This document shows positions 34,545-41,393 of a stretch of DNA of 41,666 nt, piece after piece (position 1 is the stretch's first letter; every line of letters starts with the position of its first letter). Both the position numbers and the translations under genes were made by a program. Below the pieces are notes generated by a model. That model ran no database searches and was not told where the DNA came from. It saw only the letters and a list, made by a program, of their open reading frames with translations. This DNA comes from Pseudonocardia acidicola (lineage in GTDB: Bacteria > Actinomycetota > Actinomycetes > Mycobacteriales > Pseudonocardiaceae), in the NCBI RefSeq assembly GCF_012911935.1, contig NZ_JAAXLA010000066.1:1-41666 (forward strand), given 5' to 3'.

Positions 34545-34765
34545 CACGCACCCACTCTCGAAAGCACCGCACCGTCATCGCCACTGCCGTCATTGCCGTC
34601 GTTGCTCATCTCGCCGGACCCGCCGCACTCGGCGCAGATCCCGTCCCCGGCGCACACGTCGCAGTCCGGGCCGTCACCGGCGTTCGGAAACGAATCCGGG
34701 AAACAGCCGTAGCCGTCGCACGGGTCGCACGCGCCCGATCCCGAACACTCGCTGCACCGCTGCAT
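34544..34765 (-). CDS. Small Cys-rich protein with DnaJ-type zinc-finger repeats
   Basis: 73 residues containing four CxxC-type units: CSECSGSG, CDPCDGYG, CDVCAGDG and CAECGGSG. The CxxCxGxG spacing is that of the DnaJ central zinc domain, so the protein should bind two zinc ions; no J-domain or other part of DnaJ is present. ATG 34765 has GGAGG eight bases upstream, so I prefer it to the GTG at 34774. The remaining tail is Asp/Gly-rich. A role as a small adaptor in replication or transfer is possible but unsupported. Confidence 0.7.
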   Translation of the reverse strand: MQRCSECSGSGACDPCDGYGCFPDSFPNAGDGPDCDVCAGDGICAECGGSGEMSNDGNDGSGDDGAVLSRVGA

Positions 34766-34900
34766 CTCGCCCACCTCCCACTCACTGATCCGGGCCGGTT
34801 TCGGGCATGGGGGTAGCCACGTCCGAATACCGGAAAGGAATCGCTACCGGCCGGGAATGCGGGCCCGGCCACCCTCACGCGCCCTGGCGGCGCGGTGCGG

Positions 34901-35272
34901 CTAGGACTTGTCGCCGCGGACGTGCACGGCCTTGAGGCCCATCGCCTTGAACGCCACCCCGGAGGTGACCCGGCCAGCACCGTTGTCGATCTGGTACGGG
35001 TTGAGCCGGGCGTCGATCAACTCCACCTTGACGTCCTCGGTGAAGCCCTCGCCCGGGTCGGACGCCAGCGTCACCTTGATCTCCTCGCCCTTGGGCGCCT
35101 TCTCTCCGGGCCCGACGCGCAGCTTCGCGAACAGTGCCACCACGAACTGCGTCACGCCCTGCTGGTCGGTCACCGGCACCAGCCCGCCGTTGCCGTCATC
35201 GCGCGTCTTCGGCGCCGGCGGCTCCACCACCGTCAGCTTGTAGCCGCCCAGGTTCACCGGAATGTCTCGCAT
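34901..35272 (-). CDS. Conserved AICE protein, possible Pra-like activator
   Basis: 123 residues, beta-rich (IPVNLGGYKLTVVEPPAPKTR, QFVVALFAKLRVGPGE, EIKVTLASDP, VKVELIDARLNPYQ, GVAFKAMGLKAV). It is the first gene of the leftward operon and directly behind the operator region. Similar proteins stand in this place in many AICEs. In pSAM2 that position belongs to Pra, the activator of replication, excision and integration, and KorSA represses it; whether this protein is a true Pra is inference. AGAGGA lies about nine bases before ATG. Confidence 0.65.
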   Translation of the reverse strand: MRDIPVNLGGYKLTVVEPPAPKTRDDGNGGLVPVTDQQGVTQFVVALFAKLRVGPGEKAPKGEEIKVTLASDPGEGFTEDVKVELIDARLNPYQIDNGAGRVTSGVAFKAMGLKAVHVRGDKS

Positions 35273-35290
35273 GAGTCTGGTCCTCTCGGT

Positions 35291-35327
35291 CTACTGGCTT
35301 GAGCCACTTGGTGGCTTAAGCCAGTAG
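35291..35327. promoter_or_regulatory. Operator 1: 37-bp inverted repeat (two CTACTGGCTT half-sites)
   Basis: CTACTGGCTTGAGCCAC and GTGGCTTAAGCCAGTAG face each other around TTG, with one mismatch in 17. GntR/UTRA repressors bind such dyads. It covers the -10 element of the leftward promoter and begins 19 bases upstream of the first leftward gene. Confidence 0.8.
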
Positions 35328-35351
35328 ACCACGAAGGTGGTCGGTGGTCAA
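35323..35351 (-). promoter_or_regulatory. Leftward promoter of the AICE operon
   Basis: On the minus strand TTGACC (35351-35346) and TCTACT (35328-35323) are separated by exactly 17 bases. The -10 hexamer overlaps operator 1 and the -35 hexamer touches operator 2, so repressor binding at either site would block RNA polymerase. Confidence 0.65.
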
Positions 35352-35369
35352 CTACTGGCTTGGACCAGT
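35352..35369. promoter_or_regulatory. Operator 2: third CTACTGGCTT copy
   Basis: CTACTGGCTTGGACCAGT repeats the first ten bases of operator 1 and ends in a short dyad of its own (ACTGG...CCAGT). It abuts the leftward -35 element and lies 57 bases ahead of the repressor start, where it can also serve autoregulation. Confidence 0.75.
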
Positions 35370-35425
35370 TGCCGGTAGGCTCGCGAGAGCCGCTTGACCA
35401 GCCGAACCGATCGAGGCACGCCCCG

Positions 35426-36199
35426 TTGCAACCCACTGACGCGCAGCTCCCGAGCCGGCGACTCGCCCACCAGTTGCGCGAGGCCATCACCTCCGGCGAG
35501 CTCCCGCCCGGTGCCAAGCTGCCCTCCGAGCGCGTCCTGGCCGCAGAGCACGGCGTTGCCCGCAACACCGCTCGCGAAGCGATCCGCTTGCTCGCCGAAG
35601 AGGGGCTGGTGACGGCGTCGCACGGTCGCGGCGTGTTCGTTCGCGAGAAGCGGCGGTTGCTGCGGTTCGGCAGCGAGCGCTACTCCCGCACGACTCGGGA
35701 GTCGACCGGCCTGTCGCCCTACCGCGCCGAGGTGGCCAGGCAGGGGCGTACCGCCCGCGTCGAGTGCACCTCGATCACGCGAACCGTCCCACCGGTCGAC
35801 GTCGCCGAGCGCCTGGGTGTGGACCCGGAGTCGGAGTCGGTCGTCCGCCGGGAGAACTGGTACTACGCCGACGACGAGCCGGTGCAGGTCGGCATCACCT
35901 ACATCCCGTGGGAGATCGCCGGCGGCTCGGTGCTCGCCACCTCGGCCCAGATGGGCAAGGGCAGCCTCTACGCCCGGTTCGAGGAGCTGGGCCACGCCAT
36001 CACGACCGTCCGCGAGGAGGTCACCGCGCGCATGCCGACGCCCGAGGAGACCCGCGGGCTCGCCGTCCCCGACGGCGTCCCGGTGCTCGATGTCCTGCAC
36101 ACCGGCATCGACCAGGACGGCCGAGCGTTCGAGGTGACCCGATTCGTCATGCGGGCCGACCTCAACGGCCTGGACTACCGCATGCCCGTGGAGCAGTGA
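35426..36199 (+). CDS. GntR/UTRA-family repressor of the AICE (KorSA-like)
   Basis: 257 residues. The N-terminal winged helix reads RLAHQLREAITSGELPPGAK, LPSERVLAAEHGVARNTARE and RGVFVRE, the GntR pattern; residues of about 85-245 are a UTRA ligand-binding domain (VVRRENWYYADDEPVQVG, YARFEELGH, PVLDVLHTGIDQDG). In pSAM2 the repressor KorSA of this family keeps the element silent by blocking pra. The TTG at 35426 is the most likely start, with GAGG nine bases upstream. It reads divergently from the transfer operon across three operator copies and is followed, with overlaps, by a GNAT and a Nudix gene. Confidence 0.88.
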   Translation: MQPTDAQLPSRRLAHQLREAITSGELPPGAKLPSERVLAAEHGVARNTAREAIRLLAEEGLVTASHGRGVFVREKRRLLRFGSERYSRTTRESTGLSPYRAEVARQGRTARVECTSITRTVPPVDVAERLGVDPESESVVRRENWYYADDEPVQVGITYIPWEIAGGSVLATSAQMGKGSLYARFEELGHAITTVREEVTARMPTPEETRGLAVPDGVPVLDVLHTGIDQDGRAFEVTRFVMRADLNGLDYRMPVEQ

Positions 36200-36750
36200 T
36201 GACCAACCCGCACCCCGAGCCGGCCGTCGTCATCCGCGAACGCACCCCGGCTGATCTCCCCGGGGCCGCTGCCGCGCTCCTCGACGTCCACCGCACCGAC
36301 GGATACCCGGTCGAAGGCGTCGACGACCCCACCGGCTGGCTGACCAACTCCCAGCAGCTCCGCGCCTGGGTCGCCGACCGCGACGGCCAGATCGTCGGAC
36401 ACGTCGCCATCGGTGCCCCCCAGCCCGACGACGCCGCCGCAGCGATGTGGAAGGCGAACCCGGACTACAACGGCGAGGACGTCGCCGTGCTCGGGCGGCT
36501 GTTCGTCGTGTCGACGGCCCGTGGCCACGCCCTCGCCAAGCGGCTGATGGCCGCCGCGACCGAGTACGCCCAGCAACACGGACTACGCCTCGTCCTGGAC
36601 GTCATGACCAAGGACCACACAGCGATCACGCTCTACGAACGACTCGGCTGGCAACGCATCGGCACCGCCGACCACGACAACGGCAAGGGGCAAACCGTGC
36701 CCGCCTACTGCTACGTCAGCCCGCATCCTCGCTCGACCACACCGGCATGA
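36199..36750 (+). CDS. GNAT-family N-acetyltransferase
   Basis: 183 residues. The GNAT fold is visible in VIRERTPADLPGAAAALLDV, VADRDGQIVGHVAIG, VAVLGRLFVVSTARGHALAKRLM (the acetyl-CoA binding strand and R-G-x-A-type loop) and HTAITLYERLGWQRIG. The substrate is unknown. Its ATG overlaps the repressor stop (TGATG) and its stop overlaps the Nudix start (ATGA), so the three genes form one operon likely expressed while the element is integrated and silent. Confidence 0.9.
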   Translation: MTNPHPEPAVVIRERTPADLPGAAAALLDVHRTDGYPVEGVDDPTGWLTNSQQLRAWVADRDGQIVGHVAIGAPQPDDAAAAMWKANPDYNGEDVAVLGRLFVVSTARGHALAKRLMAAATEYAQQHGLRLVLDVMTKDHTAITLYERLGWQRIGTADHDNGKGQTVPAYCYVSPHPRSTTPA

Positions 36751-37184
36751 CACCACGACCGCAGCCCTCTCATCACGTCGCCGTGGCCGGAGTCGCCGTG
36801 CGTGACGACGGTCGGGTCCTGGTCGTGCAACGCCGGGACAACGGGCGGTGGGAGGCGCCCGGGGGAGTGCTCGAACTCGACGAGACCTTCGAAGCCGGCG
36901 TCCGCCGCGAGGTAGCCGAGGAGACCGGCGTGACCGTCGAGGTAGAGCGCCTCACCGGCGTCTACAAGAACCTCACCCGCGGCGTTGTCGCCCTTGTCTA
37001 CCGCTGCCGACCGGTGGCCGGTGAGCCCCACCCGACCGACGAGTCGCAGCGAGTTGAGTGGTGGACCGCCGACCAGGTCCGCGCCCGCATGGCACCGGCC
37101 TTCGCGATCCGCATCCTCGACGCCCTCGACACGAACTCCGTGGCCTCCCGAGCGCACGACGGAGTCCACCTCACGGCCCGCTGA
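36747..37184 (+). CDS. Nudix hydrolase, likely Pif-type transfer immunity protein
   Basis: 145 residues with a perfect Nudix box: G-x5-E-x7-REVAEETGV (in GGVLELDE... to TGV), which binds divalent metal and cleaves nucleoside diphosphate-linked compounds. In pSAM2 the Nudix protein Pif blocks transfer between cells that both carry the element. This gene stands in the repressor operon of an AICE, so the same exclusion role is the best guess; a general house-cleaning Nudix is the alternative. Start ATG 36747 overlaps the GNAT stop. Confidence 0.85.
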   Translation: MTPRPQPSHHVAVAGVAVRDDGRVLVVQRRDNGRWEAPGGVLELDETFEAGVRREVAEETGVTVEVERLTGVYKNLTRGVVALVYRCRPVAGEPHPTDESQRVEWWTADQVRARMAPAFAIRILDALDTNSVASRAHDGVHLTAR

Positions 37185-37297
37185 CCGCCGCAGCCTGTCC
37201 GCCGCCACGTCAAGCATCAGTCGGGACTCGACACTGTCCGCCGTAGCCAGCGTGTTCAGACTTTCTATTCCTGATCAAGGGCGCCTGCGGCGCCGGC

Positions 37298-37333
37298 TGC
37301 GCGGGGCTGCGGCCTCCGGCCGGTCCCCGCGCA
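37298..37333. terminator. GC-rich hairpin after the repressor operon
   Basis: TGCGCGGGG (37298-37306) pairs with CCCCGCGCA (37325-37333), with an inner GGCC/GGCC stem. It sits 114 bases past the Nudix stop and 73 bases before the cargo gene, separating core from cargo. No T-run follows. Confidence 0.6.
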
Positions 37334-37405
37334 ACTGCAGCCGCTAACCGCAGGGACGGGATCAGTCGGCTGCAACACGGTCCACGGTCCGGCAACATCC
37401 ATCTG

Positions 37406-39673
37406 GTGTCACCGGATTCCGATAGCGTCGGGCCAACAGCCGAGTTTGCAGAAGCGTGGCAGCATATCGAGGACGCCAAGCGAACAAGGAGCGAACTCGC
37501 ACAAATATGGACCGAACTGTGCGGCTCGGAAGCGTTTTCCAGCTATACCAGTCTCCGTGACGACCGCAGCGGCGGATCAATCTGGGTCGAGGTGTCTTGG
37601 CCTAGTGAACTCCGGCGGCGTGCAGAAGCTAGCGCATTGCAGTTCGGGCAGAGCATTATAGGCGCGTTTAGTAGCGCATTGCATCGAGTCGCAGAGCTTA
37701 CATCCGGAGTGATCATTTCCCTCCGGATGGAGGACTACCGAATGCCTATACTTCAGAGTGCAGCCGAGTTTGAGCGGCATTCGCGGCGTAATTTTCAAGG
37801 AGTCAGGCCGGACCATGTTGAGATGGTGAGGTTTTTCCAGCCGTTCACTCGCGCTGAGGCGCCTGGAGAATTCTCACAAGAGATCGCACGATCGATGACA
37901 CAATTGGGCGGCCTTATTGGAGTGGAAGAAGTTGAGCCAGGTTCAGCGAATCGTGTTGCAGTCTGGATGCACTCTGCGTCGCCTGAGGTGCGTACGGACC
38001 CGCCAAGATCGATACAAGACATCTCATGGGAACAGGATTGCTATCTAAGGGACGCTGTGGAGCTAGCAAGGTTTGCGATCGTTGATGCGGAGCCTGACGA
38101 TCAGATAACAACCAACCCGAACGTTGCGTTCGACCTGGCCTTGGATGTGTCTCCCGAGCCGGTCAATCCTGATGACAATTTCGCCAGCAGATCAGCCCTG
38201 CTCGTGGCGTTGGCATCGGAATTCATTCGAGGCTGCGAGCGGTCCGTAGGGCTCCGAGCGCCCCTAGATGAAGGTGCGCGCGATCAATTCACAATCCAGC
38301 TCGATGATTCGGAGCCAACCTGGGCGCCGCTCGAAATTCCTGACAGCATATTGCGGGACCAAGTGCAAGAGGCTATGGCAGGATCGGACATTGGTCTTGC
38401 AGTTTACAGGGACGACGACGGCAACATGATGCTGCTTGTCAAGGGCGCTGGCGGGTCTGAGATCTTTGGTCGCACTGTTGCTCCGGCGTCCGGACTCGAT
38501 CTGACTCGTGGGCGGGGTGAGGCGGCGGAGGATGCGACGCTGAAGTCGGCCGAGATCTGGGGCCTTCCGGATTTTGTCCTCTATCCGGAAAAGGTTTCGG
38601 AGGCATCGAGGAATCGTGAGATTGGAGACGGCACGATCGTTGTAGGGCAACGAGGCCTTGCTATTCAGGTCAAATCGCGAGATGCGCCGGGCGCCGACCC
38701 TGATCGTGAGCGCACTTGGATCAAGAAGAGGGTGGCTAAAGCGGCGCGCCAAGCGTCCGGAACTATTCGCACGATCACGAGAGTCGGGGCGTCTCTGAAG
38801 AATGGCCGCGGCCGCTCCATCTCGCTGGCTGGTGAGTCAATTGACTGGACGAGAGTTGTTGTTATAGATCACGACTCGCCTCCCAATGGAGTCACTCCTG
38901 AGTTCGACTCTGTCGATCCTCCCGTTGTAGCGATACTCCGCCGAGATTGGGACTTTCTGTTCGATCAGCTGCGTTCAGTCTCAGCCGTTACCGACTATCT
39001 CCATCGAGTCGCTCGGGAGGAGGCATGCGAGCTGGGTGACGAGCCCGTTCGATATTTCGAGCTGGCTGACGCCGACGAACTCTCAACTGGCGGAGCCAGT
39101 CCAGAATGGATGGATGGGCTAGAAGGTCAGCACTTCTCTCATCCGCTTCTACCGAAAGCCCCGGTTTCGAGCGCGGACGAGGCGGGCCACGCCATCTTCA
39201 GGGTTCTGCTCGACGACATAGCCCTAAGTCAATTCGGAGGGGCTGAAGAAGACCGGCTTCGCATCCTGAGCCTGATTGATCGCTTCAGCGTGGGCTACCG
39301 GTCCGAGCTGGGTCGGCTACTGATGGCTCACCTAGAAGATGCTTCCAGCGCTGAATCGGGAACGACACTCTGGAAGTTTCGGTGGGTTGTCCAGGACGGT
39401 GGATTGCTACAGCTCGGATTTGGCGCATGCTCCGAGTTTACGGACCTCCACCGCGAAGCGTTTAGACAGCGCACCATCGTCAGGCATCATGATTTTGTCG
39501 AAGCGGGCAACGTAGCGAAGAGCGAAAAATGGACCGTTGCGTTAATATTGACACCTCGCCGGAATGACGGGCGCCGGTGGGATACAACTCTATTTGCAAT
39601 GAACGGGTCGACGGGTATGTCAGAAGAGGATCTCGCCCCAATGCGCGCACTTTGGAGTCGAGAAGCAAACTGA
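37406..39673 (+). CDS. Large cargo protein with PD-(D/E)XK-type nuclease core, possible defence gene
   Basis: 755 residues, GTG start without a ribosome-binding site. Residues of about 375-460 read as a restriction-endonuclease-like core: E383, PDF at 388-390, D408 (REIGDGTIVVG), Q421-x-K423 (LAIQVKSRD), then a helix WIKKRVAKAARQASGTIRTI, the usual E-D-QxK arrangement. Residues 1-180 are helical (AWQHIEDAKRTRSEL, QFGQSIIGAFSSALHRVAEL, GVRPDHVEMVRFFQPF) and resemble the helical proteins with an HNLRSALDH motif, though here the Arg is missing. The C-terminal 190 residues match nothing I know. Codon use is foreign: it has a TTA codon near residue 713, and bases 37621-37680 are 31/60 G+C. Its seat at the cargo end of an AICE suggests defence against phage or DNA; this is inference. 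Confidence 0.75.
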   Translation: MSPDSDSVGPTAEFAEAWQHIEDAKRTRSELAQIWTELCGSEAFSSYTSLRDDRSGGSIWVEVSWPSELRRRAEASALQFGQSIIGAFSSALHRVAELTSGVIISLRMEDYRMPILQSAAEFERHSRRNFQGVRPDHVEMVRFFQPFTRAEAPGEFSQEIARSMTQLGGLIGVEEVEPGSANRVAVWMHSASPEVRTDPPRSIQDISWEQDCYLRDAVELARFAIVDAEPDDQITTNPNVAFDLALDVSPEPVNPDDNFASRSALLVALASEFIRGCERSVGLRAPLDEGARDQFTIQLDDSEPTWAPLEIPDSILRDQVQEAMAGSDIGLAVYRDDDGNMMLLVKGAGGSEIFGRTVAPASGLDLTRGRGEAAEDATLKSAEIWGLPDFVLYPEKVSEASRNREIGDGTIVVGQRGLAIQVKSRDAPGADPDRERTWIKKRVAKAARQASGTIRTITRVGASLKNGRGRSISLAGESIDWTRVVVIDHDSPPNGVTPEFDSVDPPVVAILRRDWDFLFDQLRSVSAVTDYLHRVAREEACELGDEPVRYFELADADELSTGGASPEWMDGLEGQHFSHPLLPKAPVSSADEAGHAIFRVLLDDIALSQFGGAEEDRLRILSLIDRFSVGYRSELGRLLMAHLEDASSAESGTTLWKFRWVVQDGGLLQLGFGACSEFTDLHREAFRQRTIVRHHDFVEAGNVAKSEKWTVALILTPRRNDGRRWDTTLFAMNGSTGMSEEDLAPMRALWSREAN

Positions 39674-40047
39674 TATGCCCTCGCCGGGCGGGCAGATCAA
39701 CAGGATGGCGGCCCGTGCCATCCCGCCGACCTCCCGGAGGGCTACCGCACGGACGCCCGTGGGCGGAGCGGGCGTAGGTCAGCCGGCGGTGGCGTCGAGG
39801 GCCGCCCACGGACGCCCGCGCGGTCGGCTTGCAGCAGGTCGACGGGATGGCACTCGGAGCGCAGGTGGCGACTGCTGCTGTACAGCAGCGAAGTACAGCA
39901 ACCGTGCCGTCCGTGCCCGACCGTAGCCGAACGACAGCGGCTGCTCAGGGCCGTGATCGACCGTTGGTGACCGGCGGGCTGCACTGTTCCTTGGCGGAGG
40001 GCACGGTGGGAACGGTTCGCGGCGCCGCAGACACCCGAGCGCGCCAT
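39674..40047. other. Gene-free cargo spacer
   Basis: 374 bases between the nuclease-like gene and the convergent membrane protein gene. It holds the 52-bp inverted repeat at 39715-39853 and a perfect palindrome GCTGCTGTACAGCAGC at 39874-39889. The open frames here are Arg/Ser-rich and look spurious. Confidence 0.5.
39715..39853. repeat. 52-bp imperfect inverted repeat with 35-bp spacer
   Basis: 39715-39766 and the reverse complement of 39802-39853 align without gaps over 52 bases with 42 matches; both ends are perfect (GTGCCATCCCG at the outside, CCGTGGGCGG at the inside). It begins 41 bases after the stop of the cargo gene. It could fold into a very long hairpin and act as a terminator, or it may be the trace of a duplicated, inverted segment. 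Confidence 0.7.
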
Positions 40048-40593
40048 TTACGATGTTGCGGCCGGCAGTCCTACTGGAAGCCGTCCTTTGGCGGTCAACA
40101 TCTTTCCAGTGCCCAGTTCGACCTGCACGACAACTGATGCGTTCTTGGTACCAAAGGTCGCCGCCGACGCGTACGCGCCTCTCTGGACCACCTCCATATC
40201 GAGGGCGAAAATGGCATTGGCACCTGCCGGCAGATCATGCGGCAGTTCTGGGCCGACGAACCCTCCAGCGAGGGGCGTGTACTTGATGCCGGAGGGCTCC
40301 TCTTTGACAGACCAGCGTTCAACCCGGAGGGGCGCCCGTCCGTGATTCACGACCTTGACCGCTAAGGCTGGCGTAGGCTTCATACCCTGCTCTGCTAGGT
40401 GCCTGATGTTGCTTGCGCCTCCCTTAGAGGGTGGCCACGTGACTAGTCCTGTTCCATTGCCGGTGATCGCGCCCACCAGCAGGAGCACTCGGGGGCGGCT
40501 GCCCGTGAGCAAGAACTGCACGACGTTCCAGGTCAGAGCCGCGACCGCCACCACAAGGCTGATCAGGGCGAGAACGAACGCCGCGGTAGGCAT
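40048..40593 (-). CDS. Small membrane-anchored cargo protein
   Basis: 181 residues from ATG 40593. One N-terminal membrane helix (residues 4-29, AAFVLALISLVVAVAALTWNVV) is followed by a beta-rich domain of about 140 residues (LAVKVVNHGRAPLRVERWSV, ANAIFALDMEVV, ASVVVQVELGTGKM). Proteins of this type, with an N-R/H-G-R-x-P strand, are common orphan genes in actinobacteria; no function is known to me. It is convergent with the nuclease-like gene and its base composition is less GC-rich than the AICE core. A longer frame upstream (to 40971) is Pro/Arg-rich and unlikely. Confidence 0.7.
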   Translation of the reverse strand: MPTAAFVLALISLVVAVAALTWNVVQFLLTGSRPRVLLLVGAITGNGTGLVTWPPSKGGASNIRHLAEQGMKPTPALAVKVVNHGRAPLRVERWSVKEEPSGIKYTPLAGGFVGPELPHDLPAGANAIFALDMEVVQRGAYASAATFGTKNASVVVQVELGTGKMLTAKGRLPVGLPAATS

Positions 40594-40920
40594 CGCTGAT
40601 GTTGTCGACGGCACGTGCCAGAGCGTAGTGACGGGGTCCGACAGTTCTGGACGACCAGGGCATGCCCCGCCCGGCGGCAGGTCTGCAAGAGGTGCAAGGT
40701 CGGGGGCTGGTGCGATTCCTAGGTTGGGGGCGTGGTGCGCCACCTCGACGATCCCCGAGCGGGCTATCACTCCACGCTGTCCGCGCTCCCGACATAGTTC
40801 AGCTTCACGGTCCAAGCCTGGCCGATGTAGATCTTGCCGTTCGGGTAGGTGGTTTCGGTAGACGACCATCTTCAGGGCATCTCGGCCGAGTGGTGCCGAC
40901 GTCGTCAGCGAGCCTGGGCG
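40594..40920. other. Gene-free stretch before the right arm region
   Basis: About 330 bases between the membrane protein start and the first arm-type repeat. No supported gene, hairpin or repeat was found. It must contain the promoter of the leftward membrane protein gene. Confidence 0.4.
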
Positions 40921-40937
40921 CGGAGCATTTCCGGAGC
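40921..40937. repeat. Candidate integrase arm-binding site, right
   Basis: CGGAGCATTTCCGGAGC, identical in sequence and orientation to 28680-28696. It lies 106 bases from attR; the left copy lies 71 bases from attL. Paired copies around the att core in the circular form fit integrase arm sites. Confidence 0.6.
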
Positions 40938-40962
40938 GGGCCTGATGGGCCCGGCCGACGCC

Positions 40963-41016
40963 AGCTGACACTAGATGTCAGGAAACCGCAGATCAGACGA
41001 CACGAGCTGACACCAG
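40963..41016. repeat. Repeated AGCTGACAC motif near attR
   Basis: AGCTGACACTAG (40963-40974) and AGCTGACACCAG (41005-41016) are direct repeats 42 bases apart, about four helical turns. The first also forms a dyad with TGTCAG (CTGACA-CTAGA-TGTCAG, 40965-40981). These are candidates for further Int or Xis binding sites in the right arm. Confidence 0.5.
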
Positions 41017-41043
41017 CCGGCCGCGGCTAAGACGCTGCATCCG

Positions 41044-41092
41044 CGTTCACACCGAAGAGGTCACTGGTTCGATCCCAGTATCGCCCACGCAG
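41044..41092 (+). repeat. attR core (49-bp direct repeat)
   Basis: Perfect copy of 28560-28608. It is the 3' half of the original tRNA-Val gene left behind by integration and has no 5' half upstream, so no tRNA is made from it. Confidence 0.96.
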
Positions 41093-41095
41093 GTC

Positions 41096-41130
41096 AGAGG
41101 CCCTGTCCGAGATCATCGGACAGGGCCTCT
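41096..41130. terminator. Hairpin after attR
   Basis: AGAGGCCCTGTCCGA (41096-41110) pairs perfectly over 15 bases with 41116-41130 around GATCA. Like the attL hairpin it begins within five bases of the att core and is followed by GGCGTTGT. It probably was the tRNA terminator before the AICE arrived. Confidence 0.8.
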
Positions 41131-41156
41131 GGCGTTGTGCGTGACTATCTGAGTGA

Positions 41157-41393
41157 CTATGTCCCTGCGGTCGGGAAGATGAGGTCCATGGCCGTCGCCC
41201 CGTTCTCGACCACCGGACGGATCTGTTTGCGGTAGATCAGCTCGGTGACTGAGGTCCCGCTGTGACCGACGAGGCGTGAGATCTGTTCGATGGGCATGCC
41301 GCCGTCGGAGAGCAGCGACACGAAGCTGTGCCGTAGCTCTCGCGGCGTCCAGTCCTTGGCGGGGAGCTTGGCCGCTGTGGTGGTGGGCGTCAT
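41157..41393 (-). pseudogene. C-terminal stub of a second, different tyrosine recombinase
   Basis: 78 residues: LPAKDWTPRELRHSFVSLL holds the second conserved Arg-His, GHSGTS the next His, and ELIYRKQIRP the catalytic Tyr. The core-binding domain and the first catalytic Arg are missing; upstream of residue 8 or so the frame turns Gly/Arg-rich and unrelated. The sequence belongs to another integrase subfamily than the AICE int (RKQIRPVVENGA is absent there). It ends 64 bases from attR, as an integrase gene of an older element in this tRNA would. Confidence 0.85.

Noticed and set aside
39874..39889. Perfect palindrome GCTGCTGTACAGCAGC as a regulator site
   Set aside because: It does not match LexA or other motifs I know and lies far from any supported start; noted only as part of the spacer.
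39742..40137. Short frames on both strands in the cargo spacer
   Set aside because: They overlap the inverted repeat, lack start signals and read as low-complexity Arg/Ser/Thr.
40594..40971. Upstream extension of the leftward membrane protein frame
   Set aside because: The extra 126 residues are Pro/Arg/His-rich and would bury the signal-anchor helix in the middle; the ATG at 40593 puts the helix at the N-terminus.
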